From Pempheris klunzingeri (taxonomy: Eukaryota; Chordata; Actinopteri; Acropomatiformes; Pempheridae): a stretch of 64,000 nucleotides of DNA. The translations under genes were made by a program, and so were the position numbers. The DNA is taken from assembly GCF_042242105.1 (NCBI RefSeq), contig NC_092024.1:3543501-3607500 (forward strand), written 5' to 3'. Of this stretch, positions 25,265 to 36,942 are shown one piece after another. Numbering within the stretch: position 1 is the stretch's first letter; each line of letters starts with the position of its first letter. A model generated the notes under the pieces. The model was not told the origin of the DNA. It was given only the letters and a program-made list of their open reading frames with translations, and made no database searches.

Positions 25265-26999
25265 CTTTTTATGGAGCTGCAGACACATCGGGACAGCTCC
25301 ATGCAGCATCACCTGTACATAACGCCATAACAGAGATGTTGTCAGACAAAGCCGTGTTGTTTGTGTTGCTGCTTTGACTGTGCTACACCCTGTCTGTTCC
25401 ATGGTGCAGAAACCCTTGTTATTGTGGCGGCTGTTACTATAGAATTAAAAGTTGTGCATGAAAAAAAAACAAAAAAAACTTTACATACACGCATAAATGT
25501 CTTACACTTGGAACCAAATGGAACTTATATATCAGCAATGATGATAAAAAAAACATAAAGAATTTCTTTCTGAACATTACAAATCAAGTTTAACGAGTAA
25601 TATTATCAGGTTTTTTAGTGTTTGGTGGCAAATGGATCAGGAGGGGACGTGGATAGGATCAGTGCGGGTGGATTTATAGCTTCTATCATTTTAGCATTTT
25701 AATGCCTTAAAGTGGAAATTAGATCAGCTAAAGTATGAGTAAATCTGAGTCATAGCTTGCAGGCTTCAGAGAGAGGACGTGTGATTAATCAGATTACTTT
25801 AAAGTTGATTGTAGAGAACTATTTTGTGTTAAGACAGCTATCAGAATGATGCGCTCTGTGACTGGCTGAGCCCACTGGACAGGGGAAAAAATCAAGCTTT
25901 TAAACAATCCGAGGCCACAAGGACACATGTGATACTGTCTTTTATTTGTCCTTGTTTGCCTCAACGAGACATTAACCAGGTGACTGCTGAGCAGCTGCTG
26001 ACAATGCCACCCACTCTTCCAGAGATACCTACAAATATTTGGACTCTGTATTTTTCCTCACTTCCAAAGGTAAAGCGTGTGTGTGTGTGTGTGTGTGGAT
26101 GCAAGTGTGTGTCTTTCAAATTTTCCATTCATGCCAGCATGCCTACATCCACATCATGGTAGCAATGATCCATACGACCATAAGAGCCACGTGACCACTA
26201 TAAGCCCCCACAAACTCTCACACATTGCATTTTCAAATCAAATCTTTCTTATGCAAACATCTTTACTGTGAGTGTTGGGATCGTTTTAGGGTTAAACACA
26301 GTGAAGGAGGTATTCAGAACCATATGTCACCAAGTCCAACACGTACTGCTGCCACATAGAAATACTCCATTGCAAGTGAAAGTCCTGCATTGAAACTGCA
26401 TATAAAAACAAGTATCATTGACTAAATGTATTCAAGTATTATAAGTTAAAATATTGGCCCCTGCAATACTATAGCATATTATATTACTTATAAATTCTTA
26501 CTGATGCATTAATGTTAATTTGAACTATACTGTTGAACAGTTTAATTTGTCACAGTGCACCATAAACATCATCCTGTGTTTTGTGTGTAAAACCATAATC
26601 TGTAACAATAACTAGAATATAAGTGGAGTTAAAAGTATGATTTTTCCTTATGAAATGTAGTGGAGGAAAAGTGTAAAGTAGAATAAAACTGGAAACAAAT
26701 ACCTAAAAATGTATAAAGCACAGTACTTGAGTAGACATAGTGACATTCCAACTAAATTTGCCAGATAATATTACATTTTTTGTGACATGTGTGAGAAATA
26801 AATCTCTGCCTCTCCACGGTGCCACAGCCAGAGTTGTATGTGTGTCTTCCTGCAGCCATTTTGTACAGAAGTGACACCGGGATGATGACAGAAAATGCTT
26901 GAAAAACTAGATTTTATTCCACTAAGACGGAGTTGTATTGTAGACAAGACACGGGTCAGTGTTTGCTGTATGGGTGAATGGCACTGTTGATCCTGTGAG

Positions 27000-27034
<35 letters not shown>

Positions 27035-27184
27035 CGCATTCATCACTTTGTCTTGATCTGCATGCGGCCCTATAAGTTTCTGTGTTTATCCATGCTTGTG
27101 CATCGCGTGTGACACGATCCAAGGCAGCAGCCTGTGAGAAACTGCTGTCCCCAGCGGGAAAACGCTTCAAAGTAAGGCTATACA

Positions 27185-27219
<35 letters not shown>

Positions 27220-29046
27220 AACGCTCAAAAACACTCCCCCTCCCTCTCTCCTCCACCACCACCCCACCCGCTGTGTCTCACTGTCTCCTTCTCACTCCTT
27301 CGTCCTGCCTCCACCTCCTCATCCTCCGTCTCAGATGATGATCTGTCAGCTTCACTGGCTGAGGGAGCAGCGATCAGACACAGTGACATGCAGAGCCTCG
27401 GCGCTGTCATATTTTTAGGGTGTGTAGTGCAAAACTTTACAATTACAGCTTCAAATGTTCAAAGAAAGTGTGTAGCACACAGAGGGTGAAATAAAAAGAA
27501 TATATGGAATGTTTTGAAGGGAAATTGAGACATTAACTGACACTGACTTTAACCAAATACAGCACTTCATATGTTACAGATTCAGCCTAACTCCTACAGG
27601 ATGGGACAGATGCACACAGGTTGCAGTCATATGTTCATATGTTGCCGACCAGTCTGTAGTGACCATTAAAAGCAGAAGACACAAACTGATCTTCAGTCAA
27701 AAGGTGCAGCTGTTGTATTGAACTTCCATGTTACCAATGTGCAATTCAGTTATTTCAGTGTGTGATCCATGGTGACCTGTAAACAAACGCATCAAAGACA
27801 TAAAAAGCCCCTCGTCAATACCCAATAGCCTCACCGGGCTTTGATGCTTTACAGGAGAGGTCTCCCACGATCTCTGTAGTCCCAGAGTGCACGTGTGTGG
27901 AGGAGGATTTGATGGTAAATAGCTTTTGATTGGTTTAATACTGATACTGTCATTTCTAATTAGTCCCCACTGGTGGTCGTAAGGTGGTTGGCGTAGGCGA
28001 GTGCACAGGCGGGTTAGTGTTTAGGCGGCTGAAGTTTCTCACTCTGATGCAGCAGCATTGCAGCAAACACATAAGACAGTGATGCGTTGTCAAGTTGAAA
28101 CAACCCTGTGGAAAGCAAAAATCCATTCATATTCTCCAGAGTCTGTGTAAAACAAATATGTAAAAAAAAAAAGATTCAATGCGACTGCCTAAAACTCACT
28201 GAGTAAATCAGTGAAGTAAAGAATAAGGCTCTATTAATCTATGTGATAATCAGTCTCATCACGGACTAAATCAGGTACCTGCTGTCACAAAGGACATTTA
28301 TGATCTCATGGCCACCACAAACAGGTTTGCTATTCAAACATTTACCAAACTGTTATAATCCAATGACCAACTAAAGGTCTCCAAGATGAATGCATAAAAA
28401 TCGACATGACGAGTGTGCAGAAGCCCAGCTGTAATCAGTGATCGTCATTGTTCATCATCACTGATGCATCAAAATGAATTCACATGCACACGTTGATGCA
28501 CTGAACACGGTCAGAATAGAGCCATTAGCTAGGGTTGATGGCACTCAGGAAAATGTAAACCTTCACTGACAACAAAAAATACTTCAACTCAAAAAAGCCT
28601 CCATAGCGGTTTATGTTTTTGTATAGTTTCAGGTTTGACTGTGTGAAGGTTACAACATGTTTCTGAGGTTACGTAAAAAACTGTTTTTAACCGTTCAAAC
28701 AAGATGAACAAAATAAATGATTAGAAAGAATAAAACCAAAGATTTTAAGCATTTTAACATATTTTATGTCCTTGTTTTGGCTCACTTTGTGCTTTGCTTC
28801 ACACTTTAACCTTGTTTGTAGTTGCAGCAGGAAGCTGTTTTTAGCAAAAAGAGCTTCCGTAAACCTGCAAACGCAGCTTCGTCAGTGTTGTGTTATGCCC
28901 CCCAAAGTGACCAAAAAATCAGCTAATGCAGGTTGAACCAAGCTTGAATGGTACTTACAACCTGGTGGGGTCCAACAACAACTCCTGCATGGGGCCCTAA
29001 AAAAATCAGGCTAGCCTAACATGTATGTATATATGTGATAATAATT
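25265..29046. other. Intergenic DNA downstream of kcnf1, microsatellites only
   Basis: No coding gene is supportable. There are TG/CA runs at 26076-26097, 27001-27029 and 27189-27217. Open frames overlapping these runs translate to His-Thr or Val-Cys repeats and are artefacts of the repeats. Confidence 0.6.
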
Positions 29047-29268
29047 GGGCAGCGCGGTGGTGCGGTGGTTAGCACTGTTGCCTCACAACATAAAGAATCC
29101 AGGTTTGAATCTAGGTTTGTATGTTCTCCCCGTGCTTGCGTCCAGCTTCCTCCCACAGTCCAAAGACACGCAGGTTAGGTTAACTGGTGACTCTAAATTG
29201 CCCGTAGGTGTGAGTAAGAGTGTGAGTGGTTGTCTTTCTCTAGGTGTACCCCGCCTCTCGCTCGAAAT
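29047..29268 (+). repeat. Interspersed repeat, GGGCAGCACGGTGG class, copy 1
   Basis: Starts gggcagcgcggtggtgcggt and contains atgttctccccgtgcttgcg, cctcccacagtccaaagaca and ctaaattgcccgtaggtgtg. This word order recurs at 44745-45023 in the same window and, as I recall, is very abundant in teleost genomes. This copy lacks part of the middle found in copy 2 and runs into an (AAT)n tract at about 29269-29296. Confidence 0.75.
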
Positions 29269-29299
29269 TATAATAATAATGATAATAATAATAATGATA

Positions 29300-31260
29300 G
29301 CAGCATTTCTCGTCAGGCCATGTTGTTGTTCTGTGTTTGGTTTTCTGACAAGTAAAAGCACATGAACACAAGAGTGCTACTGCGTGCCAGTGGACAGATG
29401 TCAGATATTCATGCCAGTATGTGAATACAAACTATTTCTGCCAGCAAAGTGTCTTCCACCTTATGTGATTTGAACATGTAGCCCTCTGTATTTTGTGGAT
29501 TCGCAGCATATCCCTCTAATCTGTCAGTCAAACCCGTCGCTCTCAGCACAGAACCAGACCTTACGTATATGCTTTAACTGATGTCGTGCATTACATTATA
29601 GCAACATGTCCCCCTCCCCTTTTCTTCCTCTCTCTAAAAAAGCACAACTAATTTTCCTCACCAGCAGTGGTCTTCTGTTGTCATGGCTCCAGTCTTTAAA
29701 TAACAGTCTGGCTCTCATTATTCTGCCTCAACGAAGCCTTTTGCTTTTAGTCTGGACTCCCACATTGAATACATGCCGCAGTTCATTGTAATAGATTTAA
29801 TAGAACAGCAGAGTTTTTTTTTCTCCAAACATTAAGCACGTCAAAAGAATGAATCATTACAGATATTTTGAGATGTTGCTGAGTTGGACATGAAAAGAGG
29901 GAAGGAGTTGTGTTACTTGAAATCTGATCAAGTCACATGTAATAAGATCCCATCCTCTTGGCCACATATCAGCTTCGCACTGAGGATAAATTAGGCTAAA
30001 ATATTAAGGACAGCATAGATTTCATGTTTGTATTAAACATTTTCATCAGTAATTTTCATTGCTGATTCACTGCAATGCTTGAATGGTTACTGAGCGGCCA
30101 CAGAATCTAGAATGGTGGGTGGTGATGACGGATTTCTCCTCTGCTTTGCATGTAAACGTGTATCTGTTGAATTTTATCAGCCCTTTTCTGACGTGGAATA
30201 CATATTTTTATTGGCTTTATCTATGTGTTAAAGTGAGGGATCCTTGTCAGATGTGTCATTCATACTCCTCATGGCTTCATTGATATGACAGGAAATTACT
30301 GGAAGGAGCCACATCATCGATGGTATTTAGCACCTGGTGCGGAACAATAAGTGGTAGAACTGTTGGTGTTTAAAAGCAAGATGAAAGAGTGTCCTCGGGG
30401 TCCTCATAGGCTACATCATGAGGGTTTTTAAAACTTTTTTTGCCGTCTTCTAACAAATATTTTGCAAAATCTGCAGCTTATTTCATTAAGTCCAGCTGCA
30501 TGTTAAGTTGGGACTCTTAAACTCCCTTCTGTTGCATGTATTCTGTATGTAAAGTGCTTTGCCGGATAGTTATATATTAATCCATACTTTCGGCGTGGAT
30601 GCAAGTTTGAATTAAGGAAGAAGCAGGTCTTCTACTGTTACTTTGGTTAGTTGAGCCCATTTTTTTCTCTTTTGCCTCAGTCACAAGAGACTGATTTTAC
30701 ATCTGGAGAATCATTTTACACTTTGGTGCGTTGGAGGCGTTCCAGGCGTGTTCCTGCCGTAGGTCTATCCTAATAAGATTGCCATCATGACTTTTACATA
30801 AAAGTGAGGTTTATTCACACATGAGGCCACGTAGAATCGCCACATCTGAAAGAGGCATTAAAATGCATTCAGACCAACTGCAGTCCTGTGTGAAAAGAAC
30901 GCAGCTCTCTCAGTTATTTGAATGAAATGATTGTCACCAAATTAACTGAGTAAAATGAAACGTTGGTGGGGTCCCTGGAGATTCTCACTGCTACCTGAAG
31001 AAACACCCCCATCAACATGGCACCTTGCATTTTTCTAACACAGGGGTGTTTTAAGATTTCTTTGAAAATAGCCTGTGGACCAGCACAGTTTACATCCATG
31101 TTTTCTAGCATAAACATCTTCTCACCTGCAATTTTCTGGCACATTGCTACTTAACCTGACACTTAACCTCCGCCTGTATGACATAGTGTGAAACCTTTGG
31201 CAAGACTCATCTGTGCACTTGATATACGTCCTGATGCCTGTGCACAACATGCAAACATAC
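29300..31260. other. Intergenic DNA, nothing recognised
   Basis: No open frame longer than about 76 codons, no clear splice structure and no recognisable repeat family. Confidence 0.5.
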
Positions 31261-32114
31261 AATGGTAAATGGTCTGTATTTGTATAGCACCTTTCTAGTC
31301 ATTTCAACCACTCATTCACTCATGAGGCTCACTGAGGCTCAGAGGTAGCGTGGGTCATCCCTCAATTGTAAGGCCGGTGGTTCGGTCCCCGGCTCCCATG
31401 AGACAAGACACTGATCCACACCTAGTCATGTCCAAGGACACTTCGACACGCTGACTCATAGAGTGGTAGAGGTCAACACGGACCCACTCATCAAAACATT
31501 GCTCAATGCGCTACTAGTGGTCAAAAACTCCTCATGCTACTTTTAAGTTGAAGTGGTTAAATCTATAAAGAAATCATCCGAGCCAAATGATGCCTAAAAT
31601 TTTTAAAAAGCCAGGTTTTTTGAGGAGGTTATGATTTTGTGAGTAATTTGAGATGTCTGTTATTCAGGCTCCTGAGTTTTCTTTGTGTCAGTCAAACTTA
31701 ACAAGTTATGTATCTGGTGCCAAAAACAGCTATCACACTGGTGCCGCCAGGGAAGACGGCTAGATGTGAGCAGAGGGAGACTCACTCAAGCCCTTAATGT
31801 ATTTCTGGCTGTGTCTGTGTATGTTACTATCATGGTGGTTTTACTTTTTGTGGCCAGAAATGGGTAAAGGACATTTTCTTTTCATTTGCTGACTGGCTGT
31901 GGCTCACAGCAGCTCCATCCCTCCAGTCCACATGTAGAAATGTCCTTGGGCAAGATACCGAAGCCCCTAAGGGCTAAAGGTGTGTTAGGGTGTGTGGCTA
32001 CCTTGCATGGCTGCCCCTACCATTAATGAATATGAATATGGGTGAATGTGCAAGAGCACTTTGAGAGATTGAAAGACTAGAAAGGTGCTGGACAAGTGCA
32101 GCGCGTTTACCATT
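31261..32114. mobile_element. Non-autonomous DNA transposon with ~40-bp imperfect inverted ends
   Basis: The left end aatggtaaatggtctgtatt mirrors the right end, whose reverse complement begins aatggtaaacgcgctgcact. Both then read agcacctttctagtc. Inside are tRNA-like phrases (ggtggttcggtccccggctc at 31377) and fccttgggcaaga-type text near 31945, an arrangement I associate with abundant teleost repeats. No transposase frame is present. I could not define a target-site duplication. Confidence 0.6.
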
Positions 32115-33329
32115 TCACAGAAATGTCTTAATTTAACCTGCTGTACGGACGCTGTGGCGGTGGACTTTCTGACTTTGAAATTGAATCCCATGGCTCCATC
32201 CTGTTCAGTGTCACCCCTCTCAGCTTTCTCAGTGTTCATTGAAAAGCACAGCACTCTATCAGGGTGAATTTCACTTCACTGTTGGCAACAAATGCTTCAG
32301 TTTGAGTCTCAATTTAACAGGAAAGTGGGAGACGGAAACACTTCATGAATGGAGTGAGAAACACTTCAGTTTCCTTATTTTAGATTCAACAGTCTCTCTG
32401 ACAGCTAAATTATTGATCTTGAGAATTAATCTGTAAAAGCAGCAGGATAGTGACCTTTCAGACATCGTTTCTTTCAGCGTGCCGGACTGATGCGGAGCGA
32501 GCACTCAGCCTTGCCCGCTCAATGATTGCTTTGCACTCCTCCTCGGCCCCTGCTCGCTCACAGCTGGTCACTGCGCCTTGTTTTTTAGGGCAGCTCGCCT
32601 CTTTCAGAGAATGTGTTTTCAAGTGCAGACGCTGGAGACTCTTTTACGTCTCACTTTTTTTAGTTTTACAAAGCACTTCTTGGTCAATAATGCATGTTCT
32701 CCCCGCAAAGGCCACTGCCAGCAGGGGGTGAAGAGGTTGTCCTGTTTGGTGGGAACATGTGCTGACCTGTGTGCAGGCTCTAATGGCACATGTAACAAAA
32801 GGTGAGAGAGGCAGTACTCTGACCAGACCACCAGGGTAGCTGATTGAGCAGATTCTCTAAAAATGTAGCCATTCGAGGTCTGAGAAACCAATGAATGTAT
32901 TTGAAATATCTTAATTTATTAAAGTCAAATTGTTAGTGTGTCTTAAGGAAACACTTCCTACAGTTGACGTCAACACAACAAAGAACATGAAACCTGAGGT
33001 GTGAGTGAAGGCAAAACACTGGCCGGGACATTTAATGTCATTCTTTGAACCACAACTGCCTCAACACATATTTAAAATAAAGCAAAATTAAGTTGATTTA
33101 AATGTTTTTTTTAGATGTTTTGTATTTATAGTAATGTTATAGCGCATTTAGAAGTGCAATTTTATGATTTTACTGAAGTAAATGATTGAACACATCTGCT
33201 ATTTTATTTCATCCCCTGAAATATCATAGCAAATAGCGGATGGGTGACATAAAAACTTCCACTGCTTTTCAAACCATGTATCCTAATAAATATCCTAAGT
33301 ATCTAAAAAATGATTTAATGGGTAGTCAT
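32115..33329. other. Intergenic DNA, nothing recognised
   Basis: Short open frames around 32240-32890 on both strands have no homology I recognise and no matching splice sites. Confidence 0.5.
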
Positions 33330-33600
33330 GAAATGTTTCATTTATGTCCCTCAGAGGATGATTCCTACTGACTTTGGCGATTCCCTGACTTTCCCTGTAA
33401 TGTCGCCATGAAGTTGACATTTTCATTTATTGAAATGTATCAAAAACTGATGGATAGACATTCACGTTCTTCGCAGGATGAATTGAAAATACTTTGGTGA
33501 GCCCTTGACACAGGTCAAAGCTTTCACTCATCCAGTGTACCAGTTTAACATTTACTAGATTGGCACACGCATTTTGTATAGACATTCATGCCATCTCAGA
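33330..33600. repeat. Probable fragment of an interspersed teleost repeat
   Basis: Phrases such as ccctcagaggatgattccta, actttggcgattccctgac and gaaatgtatcaaaaactgat resemble the start of a repeat I have seen widely in perciform genomes. Boundaries are approximate and the family name is unknown to me. Confidence 0.35.
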
Positions 33601-34569
33601 CAATCTCTCCTGATGACTTGCAGTCAGTCAGTCGGTCCACCACTTTGGTCTAGAGATAAATATCTGTGGATGGATTGTTCTGACATTTTTGACCTTTACA
33701 ATACCCTCAGGCTGAATCATAGGAACATTAGGGATCCAAACCCCCCTTTAAAAATTGACCTCTTCTTCAGTGCAGCACAATCGTTCTGTGATCATTTGTA
33801 TATCCCCCATGCATACACCAGATGCAACACAAGGCTTTTCCTCCCTGTTCCTTTGCACACTATGTCCCCAGACTGATTCATGCTACAGCAGTTTTGAAGC
33901 TGAGGAGCTATCATCACTTTTGGCATTTTGTTGAACGTGGTTCAACAAATCAAATAAGACTGTTTATTGTCCCGTAAATTAGTACCCCTCAGCCATAACA
34001 AATACAGAACTTTGTGTGATTCTTGAGAAGACCCAACGGAGGATAATGTGTTCAACTCTTCTGGGCCGTTCTAAATATCGTTGAGGACATGAGGGAAACT
34101 CAATCATATGGTTGAGCTAGCTTCCTACTCACATCCATTTCTTGCAAATTGCTCTCTAAAATGTCACCGGCTGTGGAGCTGCTGCGAGCATGCAAAATCA
34201 TTCCTTTAGGCAAGGATGGGAATATTTCAGTCTGTGGTGTACTTTTAGCTATCCAGTATGCACATAGCTGCATTTGCAGCTCTCAGAATGCCAGTGGACA
34301 AACAAGTGAAAGTACAACCGATTAGAAAAGAAGCTTGTTCGTTGCTTGAAGGAAGAGAAAAGGTTTTGTTTTTTTAGATGCACTGGCTTTATAGTTATTT
34401 TTCACATGAACCTATTCTTGCTCCAACATTACTGTTCGTGGTCTGAAATCAGAAGAGGATGTAAAGGTGAAAGTTACAGCACGTGTCCTTCAGCCATGTC
34501 CTTATAGTTCTTATTTTATATAATTACATCCGATGAGCCCCTCTGAGGAAGGTTAGTAGCATCTTAAAG

Positions 34570-34810
34570 GGATAACTCGGATTTTAGTCAGAGGTGGGGT
34601 TGTATGAGGTACTTATTCACAGTTAGTGCATTACTTACTGTAGATTGTGGCCAGCATGTCCCTAGTGTGGTGGAGCAGGTAGGAGTCCTTACGTGGACTA
34701 AGAAATGTACTGCTGTGGACTGAGCCAAAACAATTTGCTAAAACACACTGAAATGCCCTGTAGAGGTGGGGGGAGCCGCACAGTGGATATTAACTGTCAG
34801 TTCATCCCTC
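34570..34810. repeat. Probable fragment of a second interspersed repeat
   Basis: The stretch with tgtatgaggtacttattcac, gtgcattacttactgtagat and gaaatgtactgctgtggact resembles a dispersed teleost repeat. Assigned from memory of word patterns only, with approximate ends. Confidence 0.35.
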
Positions 34811-36085
34811 CAAGTTGCCCCTTTCACATATATAGTCGTTTGATCCATTCTTAAAATTAGATAATGAATGTTGCTGCTTCGAGATCCACATTTCATTCAA
34901 AGTCAGAAGCAAAAAGTAAATCTGAAAAATCCAACTAGACCGTCTTTAAAACCACCATGCTGGTTTTCTGTGAAAACATTTAGCATTATGATTACATTTC
35001 AGAGTATTCAATGCTCAGAACCATATTTTTCACTCTCCATTTTGTGAATCAAATTTCACAGATTCTTATGATATTGAACCGAACACAGCTGAAAAGTTGA
35101 ATGATTCAGTTGTTTTAAACCTAGTACATAAGGAACCATTGGCCAGTTTCACCATTATTAGACAGTGATGGTGTAGACACAGACAGGATATGGGGGAGAG
35201 AGATGGGTATGACATGTAGCAAAGGTCACTGGCTGGAATCAAACAGCTGATGGTCACAAGCATGTGGTCATGGGGCAAGCCATGTAACTGTTTGGCTACA
35301 GAAGCATTCCAAGCCAATGCTCAAATTGCAATTAAGCCACAGATTTCAGGTGGCACACAGTTCTTTGACTAGATTAGAGTTAATACTAGTCTCTGTGCCA
35401 CTTGTGAGGATGCATGCAGATTTGCTGTGACAGGTCACAGTGGGAAAACTCTGTGGGAACTGTTGACTGTACGGTAAACTTTCTGACGAACTCCTAAAGT
35501 TAGCTCCCAATGCACTGTGGCATTTCAATGCAACATTTATACAAAGCTGAAGAAACTGCTGAAAATTCTTACAAATATTTCCATAATTGCATTCTAAGCA
35601 GTTCTATAAACTCTGTTAACATATGGTTTGAAGAAGGAATTTGGCAGGCAAATGTCAAATGCTATTAGCAATGCCGAGCTGCTGAGGCTTGGCTATTTGA
35701 AATTCTTGTCTTTCACAGCACTTTCATTCCCCTCACATTATTAGAGATTTCTGCTTTTTACTCATAAGTTATTCATATCTTCATAATTCTGCAACAAACA
35801 GCCTGCTGCTGCAAACGGAGCAATCATGTCCTGAAAATCTCACCATCACAGTCAAATTCTCGCAAAGATTTCAGCTGAAGGGAGAGGGAACTGTAGGGTT
35901 AAGTGGGTATCTGTCCAAATACAGTTCAGCAATGAATGAAGAGGACAAACCTAAATTATTCATATGCTGACTACCTTTTCATTAATCTCTGAGAACTAGA
36001 AAGTGCTTCACCTCAGCAGGAGTTAATAATAGCTCCTTTAAAGAAGCAAAAAGAGGAAAGAGACTCTAAACTGCTGAGGCTCAGA
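34811..36085. other. Intergenic DNA, nothing recognised
   Basis: AT-rich sequence with many stop codons in all frames. No gene, no RNA and no clear repeat seen. Confidence 0.5.
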
Positions 36086-36942
36086 GTCAGTGAGTACAGT
36101 CTTAACCTTAAGTCAGTAAAAATACCCTTAACCTTAAGTCAGTGAGTATCCCTTTAACCTTAAGTGAGTAAGTATACCCTTAACCTTAAGTCAGTGAGTG
36201 CAGTCTTAACCTTAAGTCAGTAAAAATACCCTTAACCTTAAGTCAGTGAGTATCCCTTTAACCTTAAGTCAGTGAGTGCAGTCTTAACCTCTAAGTAAAT
36301 GAGTATCCCTTTAACCTTAAGTCAGTGAGTGCAGTCTTAACCTGAAGTCAGTGAGTATCCCTTTAACCTTAAGTGAGTAAGTATACCCTTAACCTTAAGT
36401 CAGTGAGTATACCCTTAACCTGAAGTCAGTAAATATACCTTTAACCTTAAGTCAGTGAGTATACCTTTAACCTTAAGTCAGTGAGTGCAGTCTTAACCTT
36501 AAGTCAATGAGTATCCCTTTAACCTGAAGTCAGTAAATATACCTTTAACCTTAAGTCAGTGAGTGTACCCTTAACCTTAAGTCAGTGAGTGTACCCTTAA
36601 CCTTAAGTCAGTGAGTATCCTTTTAACCTTAAGTCAGTGAGTATCCCTTTAACCTTAAGTGAGTAAGTATACCCTTAACCTTAAGTCAGTAAATATACCT
36701 TTAACCTTAAGTCAGTGAGTATCCCTTTAACCTTAAGTGAGTAAGTATACCCTTAACCTTAAGTCAGTGAGTATCCTTTTAACCTTAAGTCAGTGAGTAT
36801 CCCTTTAACCTTAAGTCAGTGAGTGCAGTCTTAACCTTAAGTCAGTGAGTATACCCTTATCCTTAAGTCAGTAAATATACCCTTAACCTTGAGTCAGTAA
36901 ATATACCTTTAACCTTAAGTCAGTGAGTATACCCTTAACCTT
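36086..36942. repeat. Minisatellite, 33 units of 26 bp with ordered variants
   Basis: The unit is AACCTTAAGTCAGTGAGT followed by an 8-base variable part. By reading I count 33 units with almost no length variation. Variable parts fall into a few classes: atcccttt, ataccctt, gcagtctt (units 1, 5, 8, 10, 16, 29, the first with acagtctt), aaaatacc (units 2 and 6) and a gtgagtaagtataccctt form (units 4, 12, 23, 26). That last form always follows an atcccttt unit, so a 52-bp dimer recurs. No open frame spans it. Confidence 0.95.

Noticed and set aside
24139-25302. Long minus-strand open frames opposite kcnf1
   Set aside because: They are shadows of the GC-rich kcnf1 coding strand, and the translations resemble no protein family.
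26922-27489. Open frames coding for His-Thr and Val-Cys runs
   Set aside because: They are translations of CA/TG microsatellites.
31370-31400. tRNA gene, suggested by a B-box-like ggttcggtcccc
   Set aside because: It lies inside a transposon-like repeat, and no cloverleaf with a matching acceptor stem is evident.
36086-36942. CRISPR-like array
   Set aside because: Units are contiguous 26-mers that differ by point changes, with no distinct unique spacers, and the genome is a vertebrate one. It is a minisatellite.
36086-36942. Interstitial telomere repeat, suggested by the CCCTTAACC words
   Set aside because: The period is 26 bp and no TTAGGG/CCCTAA arrays occur.
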